Positions 1 to 8,446 of a stretch of 64,000 nt of DNA are shown here, in pieces. Position numbers and translations under genes: made by a program. The stretch spans positions 1-64,000 of the forward strand of contig NZ_FNPB01000001.1 of assembly GCF_900107195.1 (NCBI RefSeq). Reading direction: 5' to 3'. The stretch's first letter is position 1; every line of letters begins with the position of its first letter. The notes below the pieces were generated by a model. The model searched no databases. It was not told the DNA's origin and worked only from the letters and a program-made list of their open reading frames with translations. Origin of the DNA: Halobellus clavatus (GTDB lineage: Archaea; Halobacteriota; Halobacteria; Halobacteriales; Haloferacaceae).

Positions 1-546
1 GCCGCAATCGCGGCCGGCGTCCTCGTGAACACGGCCGGCTTCCTCCAAGCGACCGCGGAGGACGCTGGTCAAGAGAGCGTCGACAAGGTCACGAACCGTG
101 TCGAAGTCATTAACCAACACGGCACGGTCGGACTGAACGATACGATCTCCAATATGACGCTGACGGTGCGGCTCGCCGCTGGATCGAGCGCTGTCGATAT
201 GGATCAAACCTCGATCAAATACCTCAGCGACGATCAGGTCACGACGCTGACCAACAGCTCAAGTAGTATGGAGTACGCTGCTGGGAATGCGTCGACATTC
301 AACCTAACGGCAGTCGAAGGAACCGACAGCGACAATTCCTTCGGCGTGCTCAACAGCGGGGCCGACCGCTACGAGGTGACGATCAACGCCTCCGCGATCG
401 AAGGGGGCGACCAGTACAATGGACTCGACACCGGTGACAAGATCCAACTCGACATCACGAGTCAGACTGGCGGCACCACGCAGGTCATCCTGACGATGCC
501 CCAGCAGCTTGCAGGGAAGGACTCGGGCGAACCGGTCAAGCTCTAA
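1..546 (+). CDS. arlA: Archaellin (archaeal flagellin), 3' part
   Basis: This is the C-terminal 181 residues of an archaellin, the subunit of the archaellum filament; the start, class III signal peptide and N-terminus lie off the left edge. It opens in frame with AAIAAGVLVNTAGFLQATAE, the hydrophobic helix end and following segment typical of haloarchaeal archaellins. The rest is an acidic, Thr/Ser-rich outer beta domain with several N-x-S/T sequons (NDT, NMT, NSS, NLT, NAS), possible N-glycosylation sites. It stands apart from the arl motor operon by a minus-strand ATPase gene. Family assignment is sure; which paralogue it is cannot be told from the fragment. Confidence 0.93.
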   Translation, partial: AAIAAGVLVNTAGFLQATAEDAGQESVDKVTNRVEVINQHGTVGLNDTISNMTLTVRLAAGSSAVDMDQTSIKYLSDDQVTTLTNSSSSMEYAAGNASTFNLTAVEGTDSDNSFGVLNSGADRYEVTINASAIEGGDQYNGLDTGDKIQLDITSQTGGTTQVILTMPQQLAGKDSGEPVKL

Positions 547-580
547 TCCGGTTCCACTTCCGCACCGACGCGATCCGCGA

Positions 581-594
581 TTCATTTTCTCTTG
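581..594 (+). terminator. T-rich stretch after archaellin
   Basis: A short pyrimidine run (TTCATTTTCTCTTGC) begins about 35 nt after the archaellin stop codon. Archaeal transcription often stops at T-rich sequence without a hairpin, so this may be the terminator. The rest of the 190-nt spacer to the convergent KaiC-like gene holds nothing else recognisable. Confidence 0.35.
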
Positions 595-737
595 CTGCTA
601 CCTAGGTAGCGATAAGAACGCTGGCACAGTCAGATATCGTAATCGCGTCTGCTAACCATCTAACTATTCGCCGGGCTACAGATATCTCAGATAAGAGATG
701 CCGATCGACGAATGGATCATCTCGGGAAGAGCGTCAG

Positions 738-1499
738 CTACTCCAGTCCGCCTGCGCCGCCGCCCTCGCCTTCGCTGAACATCGGCGGCGATTCGCCGAC
801 CATCGAGAACCCGGCGGCCTGTTCGTACACTTTGAGACCACCATCATCGATCTCGAGGGGAAACATCGAGTTCTTGATCGCCTGCTTCCGCATCTTCGCG
901 ACCCAAACGTAGCGGTTCGACGTCGAACCTGCGGGCGATTGGATCAGGTAGATGTTCCCGTCGGTCAGGAAGTTCTCAAGGCCGATCTCGGTCTCGGGGA
1001 AGACCGCCGACTGCTCCATCGTCAGGATCGACGTGAGGCCGCTGTCCTTCAGGATGTCGATGAACTTCAGCAGGTACTGCCGCTGTTCTTTCTCGTCCTC
1101 GAAAAAGAGCTGGAACATCGTCAGCGGATCGAGGACTAAGCGATCGTACTTCGTATCCTGTAGGTCCTCCAAGATCGTATCGAGTGTCTCCGAGAAGTCG
1201 CCACTCTTCAGCAGCGTGCGTTTGTCGTAGATTTTGATGCGGCCCTCCTCGACAAAGTCGTCCCACTTCTCGAAGCCGATGGACTGTGCGGCCTGGCTGA
1301 TGTCGTCTTTGGACTCTTCGAAGGTGAGATAGATTCCCCCTTCGTCGAACATATCGACGCCGTTGTAGAGATACTGCAGCCCTAGCAGGCTCTTGCCGGT
1401 CCCGGGGTTGCCGCTTACGAGCACTGCTGCGTTCTCGACGATGCCGCCGTTGAGAATCGAATCGAGGCCCTCGATCCCTGTTTTGACAAATTCTGGCAT
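738..1499 (-). CDS. Single-domain KaiC-like RecA-superfamily ATPase
   Basis: A 253-residue KaiC/RadA-like P-loop ATPase. Walker A is GNPGTGKS (residues 30-37). A KaiC-type catalytic glutamate pair follows in YLTFEES (EE at 61-62), and the Walker B strand is RLVLDPL near residue 120. The start is set at ATG before PEFVKTGIEGLDSIL, the usual KaiC-domain opening; the frame stays open upstream but without family-like sequence. It lies antisense between an archaellin and arlCE. The motor protein ArlH is also KaiC-like, so this may be a regulatory paralogue linked to motility, but that role is inference. The C-terminus ends in a Gly/Glu-rich tail. Confidence 0.85.
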   Translation of the reverse strand: MPEFVKTGIEGLDSILNGGIVENAAVLVSGNPGTGKSLLGLQYLYNGVDMFDEGGIYLTFEESKDDISQAAQSIGFEKWDDFVEEGRIKIYDKRTLLKSGDFSETLDTILEDLQDTKYDRLVLDPLTMFQLFFEDEKEQRQYLLKFIDILKDSGLTSILTMEQSAVFPETEIGLENFLTDGNIYLIQSPAGSTSNRYVWVAKMRKQAIKNSMFPLEIDDGGLKVYEQAAGFSMVGESPPMFSEGEGGGAGGLE

Positions 1500-1827
1500 A
1501 CGTGTTGTCACTCCCTCGCGGAGGTTGGGTGGGTGGTCCGTCCCGCATCCGGATAATTCTTCGCACGGAGACAGGCCGCAAGAGAAACCATCTGCGAATC
1601 GACAGACCAATACGTGGCCGATCTGCGTATCTGGTTCTATCACGAGCGATAATTTGGAGCGAACCTTCTTGTACCGATACTGGGATAAATTAGCTAATGC
1701 TACCTGTTCCATCGAGACCGGGCGACCCAGTCGGCGGACCCGCCCCGTCGGCACGGACGCCAGAGGGAGACAGGCCTCAGCAGCGGTTGCGCCGAAAGGC
1801 GGCTGAGCGTCGTCGGGGGGGATTGGG
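1500..1827. other. Divergent intergenic region, KaiC-like / arl operon
   Basis: This 328-nt spacer has no convincing gene. It must carry promoters for both the minus-strand KaiC-like gene and the plus-strand arl operon. The only AT-rich part is about 1640-1700; the remainder is GC-rich. Confidence 0.6.
1640..1700. promoter_or_regulatory. AT-rich island with candidate TATA elements
   Basis: Within a GC-rich spacer this island has GATAATTTGG and GGATAAATTAGC, which offer TATA-like elements on both strands (AAATTATC and AATTTATC on the minus strand, TAAATTA on the plus strand). It is the best candidate for the divergent promoters of the KaiC-like gene and the arl operon. Leaders would be about 110-160 nt, so the assignment is tentative. 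Confidence 0.4.
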
Positions 1828-3333
1828 ATGGGCGTGATGAACTGGATCGACGGCGACAGCGACGACGAGGAGTCCGATACGCTCGCTACCGACGGGCTCG
1901 GGTTCGACGAGGACCTCGACGACCTCGACGGTGAGATGGGCGATCTCGACGGCGGAGGTGACGACAATCTCGGCGGCGGAATGGACGATTTCGACGACGG
2001 GATGGGTGACTTCGACGGCGAGATGGACGAGATGGGCGACCTCGACGGCGGTGGCGGCGACGACTTCGGGGGCGGTGGCGGCGACTTCGGTGGCGCGGAG
2101 GTCGATCCCGATACCATCGCGGAGATGGAGGACCGCATCTCCGAACTCGAGAACCAGGTCAGTTCGACCACGTCAGAGATGAACACGGTCCGCGAGGAGA
2201 ACAAACAGATCGGCGAGACCGTCGAGGAGCTCGACGAGACCGTCCGAAAGCTGCTCGACATCTACGAGATGGTGACGCGTGGGATCAACCCCTTCGTCGA
2301 CGACGCCCGGGAGATGGGCGGCCTCGAAGGCGACGGCGCGTTCGGCCTCTTCGAGATGGAAGAAGAGACCGAAGAGAGCCTCGATTCGGAAGTGGCGAGC
2401 GCCGACGCCGAATCGTTCTTCGACGAGGACTTCGGCGACCTCGACGCCGCGGAAGACGAAGCCGAACTCGCCGCCGAAGACGAACTCGCCGACGAAGAGC
2501 GGGTCGACCCCGCCGAAGCGCTCGACGAAGATGACGACGACGCGGCGGACGGCGACACCGGCGGCGGGGCCAGCTTCGACGATCTGAAGTCCGAATACGA
2601 GGAGAACGAAGGCTGGGACGAGATGGAAGAGGCCGACGCGGCGGCCGAGTCGGCGGACGAAGAGGCGGAGTTCGACGAGATGCAGGACCACGTCGGCGGT
2701 GACCTCGAGGGCGACGACGCTGACGCGGACGAGACGGAGGACGAGGAAATGACGGCCGAAGAGAAAATCGACGACGCGCTCGACGGGATGGACGCCGCCG
2801 AAGAGATCGAGGCCGACGAGTCGCTCTTCGAGGCCGAAGACATCGACGAGACCGAGGACGCGGTCGAGGACGCCGGAACGGAAGCCACGAACGGGACCGC
2901 CGAGTCCACGCACGCTCACTCCGCAGCGGACGCGGGCGACTCGGCAGCCGAACCCGGAAGCGCGTCGCGACAGGAGGCGCCGGCCGACACCGACGCGTAC
3001 CTGACGGAACTGCCGGCCAGGTACACGGCGGAGTCGGTCGCCCTGGAGTGGACGCGGTTCCTCGTCGACGTCGGCGGCGCGATCGGCGCGGCTCGCGCTC
3101 TGCGCCAGTATCGCTCGCTCGGGTGGATCACTCGTAACGTCGAGCGAACGATGTGTGAGCACGTCCGCAACGCCGCTACGGCCGGCGAGACCGAACGGCC
3201 GGAGGATCTTCGGGCCGAACACCACAGAGAGAGCCTGACGTACATCAGTCGGCTTGCTGGCGACGTCAGCGAGGCGCGGCTCCTCGATGAGTTGTCAGCG
3301 CTCGGAGGTGGTGCTCGTGGGATTCGGCGTTAG
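1828..3333 (+). CDS. arlCE: Archaellum accessory protein ArlCE (FlaCE fusion)
   Basis: A 501-residue, very acidic protein joining ArlC and ArlD/E parts, as in haloarchaea. It begins with an Asp/Gly repeat-like stretch (about 25-90). A coiled coil with the ArlC signature (EMEDRISELENQ, then LLDIYEMVTRGINPFVDD) covers about 93-165. A long Glu/Ala/Asp linker follows, and the ArlD/E domain (YLTELPARYTAESVALEWTR to the end) covers about 395-500. In haloarchaea these proteins link the motor to chemotaxis through CheF. ATG 1828 follows a G-rich stretch; a second in-frame ATG at 1837 is an alternative. It is the first gene of the arl operon and overlaps arlF by 17 nt. Confidence 0.9.
   Translation: MGVMNWIDGDSDDEESDTLATDGLGFDEDLDDLDGEMGDLDGGGDDNLGGGMDDFDDGMGDFDGEMDEMGDLDGGGGDDFGGGGGDFGGAEVDPDTIAEMEDRISELENQVSSTTSEMNTVREENKQIGETVEELDETVRKLLDIYEMVTRGINPFVDDAREMGGLEGDGAFGLFEMEEETEESLDSEVASADAESFFDEDFGDLDAAEDEAELAAEDELADEERVDPAEALDEDDDDAADGDTGGGASFDDLKSEYEENEGWDEMEEADAAAESADEEAEFDEMQDHVGGDLEGDDADADETEDEEMTAEEKIDDALDGMDAAEEIEADESLFEAEDIDETEDAVEDAGTEATNGTAESTHAHSAADAGDSAAEPGSASRQEAPADTDAYLTELPARYTAESVALEWTRFLVDVGGAIGAARALRQYRSLGWITRNVERTMCEHVRNAATAGETERPEDLRAEHHRESLTYISRLAGDVSEARLLDELSALGGGARGIRR
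3304..3310 (+). promoter_or_regulatory. Ribosome binding site deciding the arlF start
   Basis: GGAGGTG lies 6 nt before GTG 3317, inside the end of arlCE. It supports the GTG start over the in-frame ATG at 3287, which has no comparable site. Confidence 0.65.
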
Positions 3334-3760
3334 CGGTTCGACGGCCGTCATCTTCCTGGGCGTCCTGATCGCGTCGGGAACGTTCTACACGGCTGCAGCC
3401 GGGAGCGCAGAGCAGATCACCGACGCGCACGACGGGGAGTCCGAGGATCTGCTTGACCGTCGGAACACCGCGATCGACGTGACGAGCGTGCTCTACAACG
3501 AGTCGAGTAGCAATCTCTCGATCGAGGTCAGCAACACCGGCACGACGGCGCTCTCAGTCGAGGATACCACCCTCCTCGTCAACAACTCCCACGTGGTCCC
3601 CGATACTACGTCGGTCGGCGGGGACTTCGAGACCGATGTCTGGGCGGCGGGACAGACGCTGACGCTGAACGTCACCAACACGTCCCCGCCCGAGGACGTC
3701 AAAGTCGTCGCGGAGAACGGTATCGCCGCCAGCAACGCAACGGTCGAGGTGGTGAACTAG
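3317..3760 (+). CDS. arlF: Archaellum stator protein ArlF (FlaF)
   Basis: A 147-residue protein with an N-terminal transmembrane helix (GFGVSGSTAVIFLGVLIASG) followed by an extracytoplasmic beta domain rich in N-x-S/T. This is the ArlF architecture; ArlF binds the S-layer and anchors the archaellum motor. GTG 3317 was chosen because GGAGGTG lies 6 nt upstream and the protein then begins at the family's usual (M/V)GFGVSGS opening. Earlier in-frame ATGs at 3254 and 3287 would add residues encoded within arlCE. It is directly followed by arlG (TAG then ATG). Confidence 0.87.
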   Translation: MGFGVSGSTAVIFLGVLIASGTFYTAAAGSAEQITDAHDGESEDLLDRRNTAIDVTSVLYNESSSNLSIEVSNTGTTALSVEDTTLLVNNSHVVPDTTSVGGDFETDVWAAGQTLTLNVTNTSPPEDVKVVAENGIAASNATVEVVN

Positions 3761-4210
3761 ATGGCCGACGTCTCCGTCCCGAGTCTGATCCTGTTCATCG
3801 CAAGCATCGTCGTCGCTGCGGGCGTCTCCGGTGTCCTGATCGACACGGTCACCGGCATCAGCGGCGCGCTCGACGATCAGGGTGCGGACGTGGCGGAGAA
3901 CATCAGGACCGACATCGAAGTCATCAGCAGCTCGGACGGGAACGTCTACGATGGGGCCAACATCACGCTGTACGTCAAGAACACGGGGAGGCGAACGATC
4001 CCAGCGACGGCGGAAACGTTCGACGTCATCGTGGATGCACAGTACCGGACGAACGTCACAGTCACGACCGTCGACGGTAGCGATCCGGACTCGTGGGCAC
4101 CGCACGACGTCGTGCGAATCGATATCGGCGACTCGGATCTCAACAGCGGTGACCACCAGGTCACACTGACCGTCGACGGCGACGAAGAGACCTTCCGATT
4201 CAATGTCTAA
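3761..4210 (+). CDS. arlG: Archaellum stator protein ArlG (FlaG)
   Basis: A 149-residue single-pass protein. Residues 1-30 form a membrane helix (PSLILFIASIVVAAGVSGVL), followed by DTVTGISGALDDQG and a beta-rich outer domain with NITLYVKNTG and NVTV. ArlG pairs with ArlF in the pseudoperiplasm as part of the motor's stator. Its start codon abuts the arlF stop with no spacer, so translation is probably coupled. Confidence 0.9.
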   Translation: MADVSVPSLILFIASIVVAAGVSGVLIDTVTGISGALDDQGADVAENIRTDIEVISSSDGNVYDGANITLYVKNTGRRTIPATAETFDVIVDAQYRTNVTVTTVDGSDPDSWAPHDVVRIDIGDSDLNSGDHQVTLTVDGDEETFRFNV

Positions 4211-4213
4211 TCT

Positions 4214-4966
4214 ATGGGAACGAATCAATACTCGCTCGGACTGAAAGACCACGATCGCCTCGAAAAAGAACTCGGCGGCGGCATCCCCAAGGGATCGATC
4301 GTCCTCATCGAGGGCGATTACGGGGCCGGCAAGAGCGTGCTCTCGCAACGCTTCACCTACGGGATGACCCAGGAAGGCGTCGTCACCACGCTCGTCTCGA
4401 CGGAACTCGGCGTCCGCGGCTTCCTGGATCAGATGCACTCGCTGACCTACGACGTGGTCAAGCCGCTGCTCGACGAGCAGATCCTCTTCATTCCGGCAGA
4501 GATCGACGCGTCGGGGGCCCTGACCGGCGGCGACGAGGACGACGAGCGCAAGCAACTCCTCCGGCGGATGATGGAGGCCGAGACGATGTGGGAGGGCGAT
4601 GTCATCATCGTCGATACGTTCGACGCCATCCTCCGGAACGATCCCAAGTTCGAGGCGCTCGTCAGGCAGAACGAGGAGCGGCAGGCCGCACTCGAGATCA
4701 TCTCGTTCTTCCGCGAACTCACCACGAAGGGGAAGACGATCGTCCTGACGGTCGACCCCTCGACGGTCGACGACGAGGCGATCGGCCCCTTCAGATCGAT
4801 CGCTGACGTCTATCTCGAACTCGAGATGGTCGAGGTCGGCAACGACGTCCGTCGGAATATCTTCGTGAAGCGCTTTGCCGGGATGGGCCAGCAAGTCGGT
4901 GACCGCGTCGGCTTCTCCGTCCGTTCTGGCATCGGAATCGTCATCGAGTCCAGGAGTGTCGCCTGA
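4214..4966 (+). CDS. arlH: Archaellum motor regulatory ATPase ArlH (FlaH)
   Basis: A 250-residue KaiC-like ATP-binding protein that assembles as a ring beneath the ArlI motor. Walker A is GDYGAGKS (residues 34-41) and Walker B is [11 protein letters not shown] near residue 130. The KaiC catalytic pair is reduced to STEL ([10 protein letters not shown]), consistent with an ATP-binding switch rather than a fast ATPase. Three nt separate it from arlG and its TGA overlaps the arlI ATG by one base. Confidence 0.94.
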   Translation: MGTNQYSLGLKDHDRLEKELGGGIPKGSIVLIEGDYGAGKSVLSQRFTYGMTQEGVVTTLVSTELGVRGFLDQMHSLTYDVVKPLLDEQILFIPAEIDASGALTGGDEDDERKQLLRRMMEAETMWEGDVIIVDTFDAILRNDPKFEALVRQNEERQAALEIISFFRELTTKGKTIVLTVDPSTVDDEAIGPFRSIADVYLELEMVEVGNDVRRNIFVKRFAGMGQQVGDRVGFSVRSGIGIVIESRSVA

Positions 4967-6636
4967 TGGCAACCGAACACGGCTCTGCGAGCATCGACAA
5001 CGAACTGAAGCGCCACGCGCAGAAGTGGGGGCACCTCCGGGAGCACCTCAAGCGGTTTCGGCAGATCACCGGGGAGTTTCCGATGCTCGTCGACGAACCG
5101 GACGGCTACGAATCGCGGCGGCCGAACATCATCTACCACCTGGGCGGGCCGGTCTACTGCCAAGTGTACGGGAACTTCGGCGAGACGACGAAGTACTACA
5201 CGATCGAGCCGGAACTCGACGACGAGGAACGCAACCTCTTCGGCCAAGTCAAAGACAAACTCCTCGAGCGGTCCGTCGAAAAGCCAGCCCCTGCTGAGGA
5301 CACCGAGTACGAAGAGCGGATCAAAGAACTCCTCGAAGAGATCGTCACGCTCGAAGAGGCGAACACCGGCCGACTCAACGAACTGATCCAGCGGCTCGAA
5401 CTCGGTCCACTCGAAGTGACCGAAGAGACCTACGAGAAGGTACAGTACCGGCTCGTCCGCGACATCGTCGGCCTCGGCCCGCTGGAACCGATTATGCGCG
5501 ATCCGGCGAACGAGGACATTCACGTCATCGGGCCCCGTCAGGTCGACGTCGACCACGGGGAGTTCGGGCTCTTAGAGACCACCGTCGAGTTCGACTCCGC
5601 CGACCAGTTCGACAACTGGCTCCGGAATATGGGCGAACGGATCGGCGACCCCGTCTCTGACGCGCATCCGATCGTCGACTCGACGCTGCCGGACGGGTCG
5701 CGTATCAACATCATCTACTCAGACGACGTGTCGCTGAAGGGCTCCTCGCTCACGATCCGTCAGGGCGACGACGTGCCGCTCTCGGTCTTCCAGATCGCGA
5801 AGTGGGGAACGCTCTCGCCGGAGTTGGCGGCGTACCTCTGGATCGCCCTCGAAAACGAGCGGACGGTGTTCGTCGTCGGAGAGACCGCCTCGGGGAAGAC
5901 CACGACGCTGAACGCGATCACGTCGTTCATTCCGCGGGACTCGAAGATCTACACCGCAGAGGACACCGCCGAGGTGCTGCCGCCGCACGACACCTGGCAG
6001 CAACTCCTGACCCGCGAGGGTCGCGGCGCGGACTCGTCGGTCGACATGTTCGACCTGGTCGCGGCAGCACTGCGGTCACGCCCCGACTACATCATCGTGG
6101 GGGAGGTCCGTGGCGAGGAGGGACGGATGGCCTTCCAGGCGGCCCAGACGGGTCACCCCGTGATGCTGACGTTCCACGCCTCGGACATCGTCTCGATGAT
6201 CCAGCGGTTCACCGGTGACCCGATCAACGTCCCGGAGACGTTCATGTCGAACTGTGACATCGCGCTGTTCCAGAATCGGGTGAAGCGCGGCAACGAGACG
6301 CTCCGGCGGGTGACCTCCGTCCAGGAGATCGAGGGGTACTCGAAGGAGATGGGCGGGGTCGTCACCCGGGAGGCGTTCTACTGGGATCCCGTCGAGGACG
6401 AGGTCGTCTTCCAGGGCCGGAACAACTCCTTCATTATGGAGGAGAAGATCGCCACGCTGCTCGGGTACGACGACACCCGAAAGATCTACGAGGACATCGA
6501 ATTCCGGACGGAGATCATTCGGCGGGCGATCCAAGAGAACATCGTCGGCTACCACGAGGTCAACGAACTCATCCAGGACTTCCAGCGCGACGGCACGGAA
6601 GGACTCCCGTTCGACATGACGAGGATCGAAGGATGA
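4966..6636 (+). CDS. arlI: Archaellum motor ATPase ArlI (FlaI)
   Basis: A 556-residue secretion-type ATPase of the GspE/PilB superfamily. It drives filament assembly and rotation. The N-terminal domain (to about residue 250) includes the Glu-rich helix around ERIKELLEEIVTLEEANTGR. The RecA-like domain has Walker A GETASGKTT (about 305-313) and IIVGEVRGEEG (about 375), followed by the TGHPVMLTFHA segment. Length matches haloarchaeal homologues. The start overlaps the arlH stop as TGATG. Confidence 0.95.
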   Translation: MATEHGSASIDNELKRHAQKWGHLREHLKRFRQITGEFPMLVDEPDGYESRRPNIIYHLGGPVYCQVYGNFGETTKYYTIEPELDDEERNLFGQVKDKLLERSVEKPAPAEDTEYEERIKELLEEIVTLEEANTGRLNELIQRLELGPLEVTEETYEKVQYRLVRDIVGLGPLEPIMRDPANEDIHVIGPRQVDVDHGEFGLLETTVEFDSADQFDNWLRNMGERIGDPVSDAHPIVDSTLPDGSRINIIYSDDVSLKGSSLTIRQGDDVPLSVFQIAKWGTLSPELAAYLWIALENERTVFVVGETASGKTTTLNAITSFIPRDSKIYTAEDTAEVLPPHDTWQQLLTREGRGADSSVDMFDLVAAALRSRPDYIIVGEVRGEEGRMAFQAAQTGHPVMLTFHASDIVSMIQRFTGDPINVPETFMSNCDIALFQNRVKRGNETLRRVTSVQEIEGYSKEMGGVVTREAFYWDPVEDEVVFQGRNNSFIMEEKIATLLGYDDTRKIYEDIEFRTEIIRRAIQENIVGYHEVNELIQDFQRDGTEGLPFDMTRIEG

Positions 6637-6661
6637 CCCACCGCGAGCAGTCACGGCCGAT

Positions 6662-6669
6662 GGAGGTGA
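6662..6669 (+). promoter_or_regulatory. Strong ribosome binding site for arlJ
   Basis: GGAGGTGA, a full match to the anti-Shine-Dalgarno end of archaeal 16S rRNA, lies 4 nt before the arlJ ATG in the 37-nt gap after arlI. It stands out because many genes in this window have no such motif. Confidence 0.7.
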
Positions 6670-6673
6670 GCCA

Positions 6674-8446
6674 ATGAGCGAGACCAACGACTCCGCGCAG
6701 GGCCCCGAATCGAACGTCGGGATCGGCGCGCAGCGAGAGCAACTCAGGAACTTCGTCTCGTCGGTGCTCGACTCCTACGAGCGGATGCCGATGGAGAACC
6801 GAAAGTACGCGATCGTCGTACTCTTTCCGACGCTGTTCCTGTTCGTGCTCAGCGTCGTCGGGGCAATCGCGCTTCCGCTTCCGGTGTTGGTCCGGATCCC
6901 GATCTTCCTGCTCGGGCTCTTGATGCTACTCGCCGGATTGCTCTACCCGCGACTGCTCGTCGAACAACAGCGCCGTGGCCTCGAGAACCAACTGCACCTC
7001 GTGATCACCCACCTGACGGTGTTGTCGACGACGAACATCGATCGGGTCGCCGTGTTCAGACAACTCGGCCGCGAGGAGGAGTACGGCGAACTCGCCGTCG
7101 AGATACGGCGGATCACCGAACTCGTCGACACGTGGAACCAGTCGCTCGACGACGCCCTCCGTCGCCGGGCCCGGCTCGTTCCATCGAAGGAACTCGGTGA
7201 CTTCCTCGATCGGCTGGCGTACTCGCTGAACGCCGGGCAGAGCCTCGACGACTTCCTCCTCGGCGAACAGGAGACGATGATCGACAAGTACGTCACCGTC
7301 TACGAGGGGGCGCTCGGCAACCTCGAGGTGATGAAGGACCTCTATCTCTCGATGATTCTGTCGATGACGTTCGCCATCATCAACGCGATCGTCCTACCGA
7401 TCCTGACGGGGACCGACGCGACGATGACGATCGCGGCCGTCATCGTGCTCTTCATCTTCGTCCAGTTGGGGTTCTACTTCGTCATCCGGACGATGTCGCC
7501 GTACGACCCGCTGTGGTATCAGCAGGACGACTACCGGACGAAGAAAGACCGGCAGATCGACATCGCTCTCTACGGGGCGGTGGCGCTGAGTATGACCTTC
7601 ATCGGCGTGCTGGGCCTCGGGACGATGGGCTGGACGCCGATCGGCCAGTCGGTCCAGCAGGTGATGCTCGATACGCCGATCCCACTGTTGATCGCCATTC
7701 CGGTGACGCCGCTCGCGGTGCCCGGACTGGTCGCCAGACACCACGAGAACGGCGTCAAAGAGCGCGACGAGGAGTACCCGGGGTTCATCCGTGCACTCGG
7801 GGCCTCCGAGAGCGCGAAGCAAGCCACGACGCGAGCCGTCTTGGAGACGCTCCGTGAGAAGGACTTCGGGGCGCTCTCCCGGGAGATCGACCGGCTGTAC
7901 GTCCGACTTAATATGCGGGTGGCTCCCGACCGGTCGTGGTACTTTTTCAGTGCCGAGACCAGTTCTTACCTCATCCAGAAGTTCTCTGAGATGTATCTGG
8001 TCGGCCGGCAGATGGGGGGGACGCCGAAGCAACTCGGCGAACTCATTTCCAGCAATATGAACGAGGTCATCAAACTCCGTCGGCAGCGTCAGCAGGCGAC
8101 GGTGACGCTGATCGGCGTCCTCTACGGCATCACCGCCTCGTCGGCGTTCGCCTTCTTCATCGGCCTCGAGGTCGTCGAGATCCTCGCAACGTTCTCGACG
8201 AACCTCAACCTCGAACAGCTCGAGTTCGGGAAGCTCATCTACGCCGGCGTCTACGACATCCCGCTCATCGAGTACCTCCTGACGCTCATTATCCTGTTCA
8301 ACGGCGTGCTGTCGTCGCTGATGATCCGGATGGTCGACGGCGGTCACAAGACGAACGCGTACCTGCACTTCGTCGTGCTGGTCTGGATCGGCTGTGGCAG
8401 CGCGGTCCTGACCTCGTCGCTCGCCGGGGGGCTGATCAGCGTATGA
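6674..8446 (+). CDS. arlJ: Archaellum platform membrane protein ArlJ (FlaJ)
   Basis: A 590-residue polytopic membrane protein with two GspF/TadC-like domains. It is the platform through which ArlI assembles and turns the filament. Hydrophobic clusters occur at about 50-100 (VVLFPTLFLFVLSVVGAIAL), 225-275, 295-360, 475-510 and 530-585, with long cytoplasmic stretches at about 105-220 and 365-470. Length is that of haloarchaeal ArlJ. The stop overlaps cheF by four bases. Confidence 0.93.
   Translation: MSETNDSAQGPESNVGIGAQREQLRNFVSSVLDSYERMPMENRKYAIVVLFPTLFLFVLSVVGAIALPLPVLVRIPIFLLGLLMLLAGLLYPRLLVEQQRRGLENQLHLVITHLTVLSTTNIDRVAVFRQLGREEEYGELAVEIRRITELVDTWNQSLDDALRRRARLVPSKELGDFLDRLAYSLNAGQSLDDFLLGEQETMIDKYVTVYEGALGNLEVMKDLYLSMILSMTFAIINAIVLPILTGTDATMTIAAVIVLFIFVQLGFYFVIRTMSPYDPLWYQQDDYRTKKDRQIDIALYGAVALSMTFIGVLGLGTMGWTPIGQSVQQVMLDTPIPLLIAIPVTPLAVPGLVARHHENGVKERDEEYPGFIRALGASESAKQATTRAVLETLREKDFGALSREIDRLYVRLNMRVAPDRSWYFFSAETSSYLIQKFSEMYLVGRQMGGTPKQLGELISSNMNEVIKLRRQRQQATVTLIGVLYGITASSAFAFFIGLEVVEILATFSTNLNLEQLEFGKLIYAGVYDIPLIEYLLTLIILFNGVLSSLMIRMVDGGHKTNAYLHFVVLVWIGCGSAVLTSSLAGGLISV

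Noticed and set aside
1500-2261. N-terminal extension of the KaiC-like gene to 2261
   Set aside because: The extension is antisense to arlCE and is Ser/Pro-rich; the KaiC domain begins at ATG 1499.
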